From Gemmatimonadota bacterium (GTDB taxonomy: Bacteria; Gemmatimonadota; Gemmatimonadetes; Gemmatimonadales; GWC2-71-9): DNA of 6,501 nt. The position numbers were made by a program, and so were the translations under genes. A model generated the notes under the pieces. The model saw only the letters and a program-made list of their open reading frames with translations. It ran no database searches and was not told where the DNA came from. Of this stretch, positions 5,859 to 6,501 are shown one piece after another (positions within the stretch are counted from its first letter, which is position 1; each line of letters starts with the position of its first letter). The stretch spans positions 1 to 6,501 of the forward strand of contig QHTW01000224.1 of assembly GCA_003220955.1 (NCBI GenBank), in the 5' to 3' direction.

Positions 5859-6501
5859 AGCCTGCGATCGTAATGGCCTTGCCGTTGGGCCGCTGGCCGT
5901 GCGGGTCGCACAGCCTGAGGACCGCCTGCGCGACCTCGTCCGGCGTGATCAGCCGTTTCTGGCCCGCCGAGTCGAGCATCGCGGTGAGCGCTTCTGCGGG
6001 AGTCTTGCCGGTTTTCGCGACGACCCGCGCGACTGATTCTTTCGTCATCTCCGTGTCCACAAACCCGGGGCAGACGGCGTTGCACGTCACCTTCGTGCCC
6101 TCGAGCTCTGCGGCGACGCTCCTTGTCAAACCAATCACGGCGTGCTTCGCGGCGGCGTAAGCGGCGATGTAGCGAGCGCCCGCCAATCCAGCGACCGACG
6201 CGATATTCACGACCGATCCCTGTTTGCGCATGACCATCGCCGGAATGAACGCCTGCGTACAGAGAAACGTACCAGTCGCGTTCACCGCGAGCACCCGATT
6301 CCAATCTTCCAGCGTGATCTTGCCGAGCGGTGCGCTGTGCGCGGCGCCCGCGCTGTTGACCAGGATGTCGACCACGCCCGCCCGCCGAGCCGCGGCTTGC
6401 GCCAGGCCGTGCACGCTCGCGGCATCGGTGACGTCGCAGAGCACGGCCCACGCCTTGCCACCTCGCCCGCGAATTTCCGCGGCCACCCTCTCGATACGAT
6501 C
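5857..6501 (-). CDS. short-chain dehydrogenase/reductase (5' end outside window)
   Basis: NAD(P)-dependent oxidoreductase of the classical SDR family, in this cluster most likely a 3-hydroxyacyl-CoA dehydrogenase acting on a ring-derived thioester; the substrate is inferred from neighbours. The frame is open to the window edge, giving 214 residues of about 250; the N-terminal TGxxxGxG nucleotide-binding motif is beyond it. A GTG at 6486 is internal, since the five codons before it (DRIER) continue normal SDR sequence. Visible in the partial numbering are CDVTD (22-26), where the adenine ring is bound, NSAG (49-52, for the usual NNAG), Asn74 in LAVNATG, catalytic Ser102 in VVNIASVAG, Tyr115 and Lys119 of the YxxxK motif in AAYAAAKHAV, and CPGFVDTEM (144-152). 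The protein ends GKAITIAG, as expected. The TAG stop lies seven bases before the RidA-family start. Confidence 0.93.
   Translation of the reverse strand, partial: DRIERVAAEIRGRGGKAWAVLCDVTDAASVHGLAQAAARRAGVVDILVNSAGAAHSAPLGKITLEDWNRVLAVNATGTFLCTQAFIPAMVMRKQGSVVNIASVAGLAGARYIAAYAAAKHAVIGLTRSVAAELEGTKVTCNAVCPGFVDTEMTKESVARVVAKTGKTPAEALTAMLDSAGQKRLITPDEVAQAVLRLCDPHGQRPNGKAITIAG

Noticed and set aside
6487..6501. GTG at 6486 as the true start of the SDR gene
   Set aside because: It would remove the nucleotide-binding N-terminus; the codons before it continue in frame to the edge and read like normal SDR sequence, so the gene is simply cut by the window.

Overview
The window is a single, fully coding, minus-strand gene cluster from a GC-rich bacterium. 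I would guess a soil or sediment lineage such as Acidobacteriota, Gemmatimonadota or a proteobacterium, but the sequence gives no firm taxonomic marker. Both ends cut through genes: the first gene of the run lacks its 5' end at the right edge, and the last lacks its 3' end at the left edge. No stretch over 10 bases lies outside a gene. No RNA gene, CRISPR array, mobile element, promoter or terminator is visible.

In order of transcription (right to left) the genes are: a short-chain dehydrogenase/reductase (5857-6501, partial); a RidA-family deaminase-like protein (5469-5849); a crotonase-family enoyl-CoA hydratase-like protein (4684-5472); an acyl-CoA dehydrogenase (3548-4684); a two-domain flavoprotein fusing an FAD monooxygenase to an Old Yellow Enzyme reductase, of the anthraniloyl-CoA monooxygenase/reductase type (1302-3551); tryptophan 2,3-dioxygenase (523-1305); and a kynureninase-like PLP enzyme with a GTG start (1-526, partial). 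Six junctions join them. The first has a 7-base gap carrying a Shine-Dalgarno sequence. The other five overlap by 1 or 4 bases (TGATG, ATGA or GTGA), which suggests one mRNA with translational coupling.

Read together, the genes suggest catabolism of tryptophan by the aerobic CoA-thioester route. The dioxygenase makes N-formylkynurenine, and the kynureninase-like enzyme releases anthranilate and alanine. After CoA activation by a ligase outside the window, the fused flavoprotein hydroxylates and reduces the ring to a non-aromatic 2-amino-5-oxo-cyclohexene-carboxyl-CoA. RidA, the crotonase, the acyl-CoA dehydrogenase and the SDR would then deaminate, open and beta-oxidise that product. Arylformamidase and the CoA ligase are not in the window.

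Three points stand out. The RidA protein lacks the usual substrate-carboxylate arginine, which would fit a CoA-thioester enamine substrate. The crotonase lacks one of the two usual hydratase glutamates. The fused flavoprotein gene carries short tandem heptanucleotide-like repeats, one of them exactly in the linker between its two enzyme halves.
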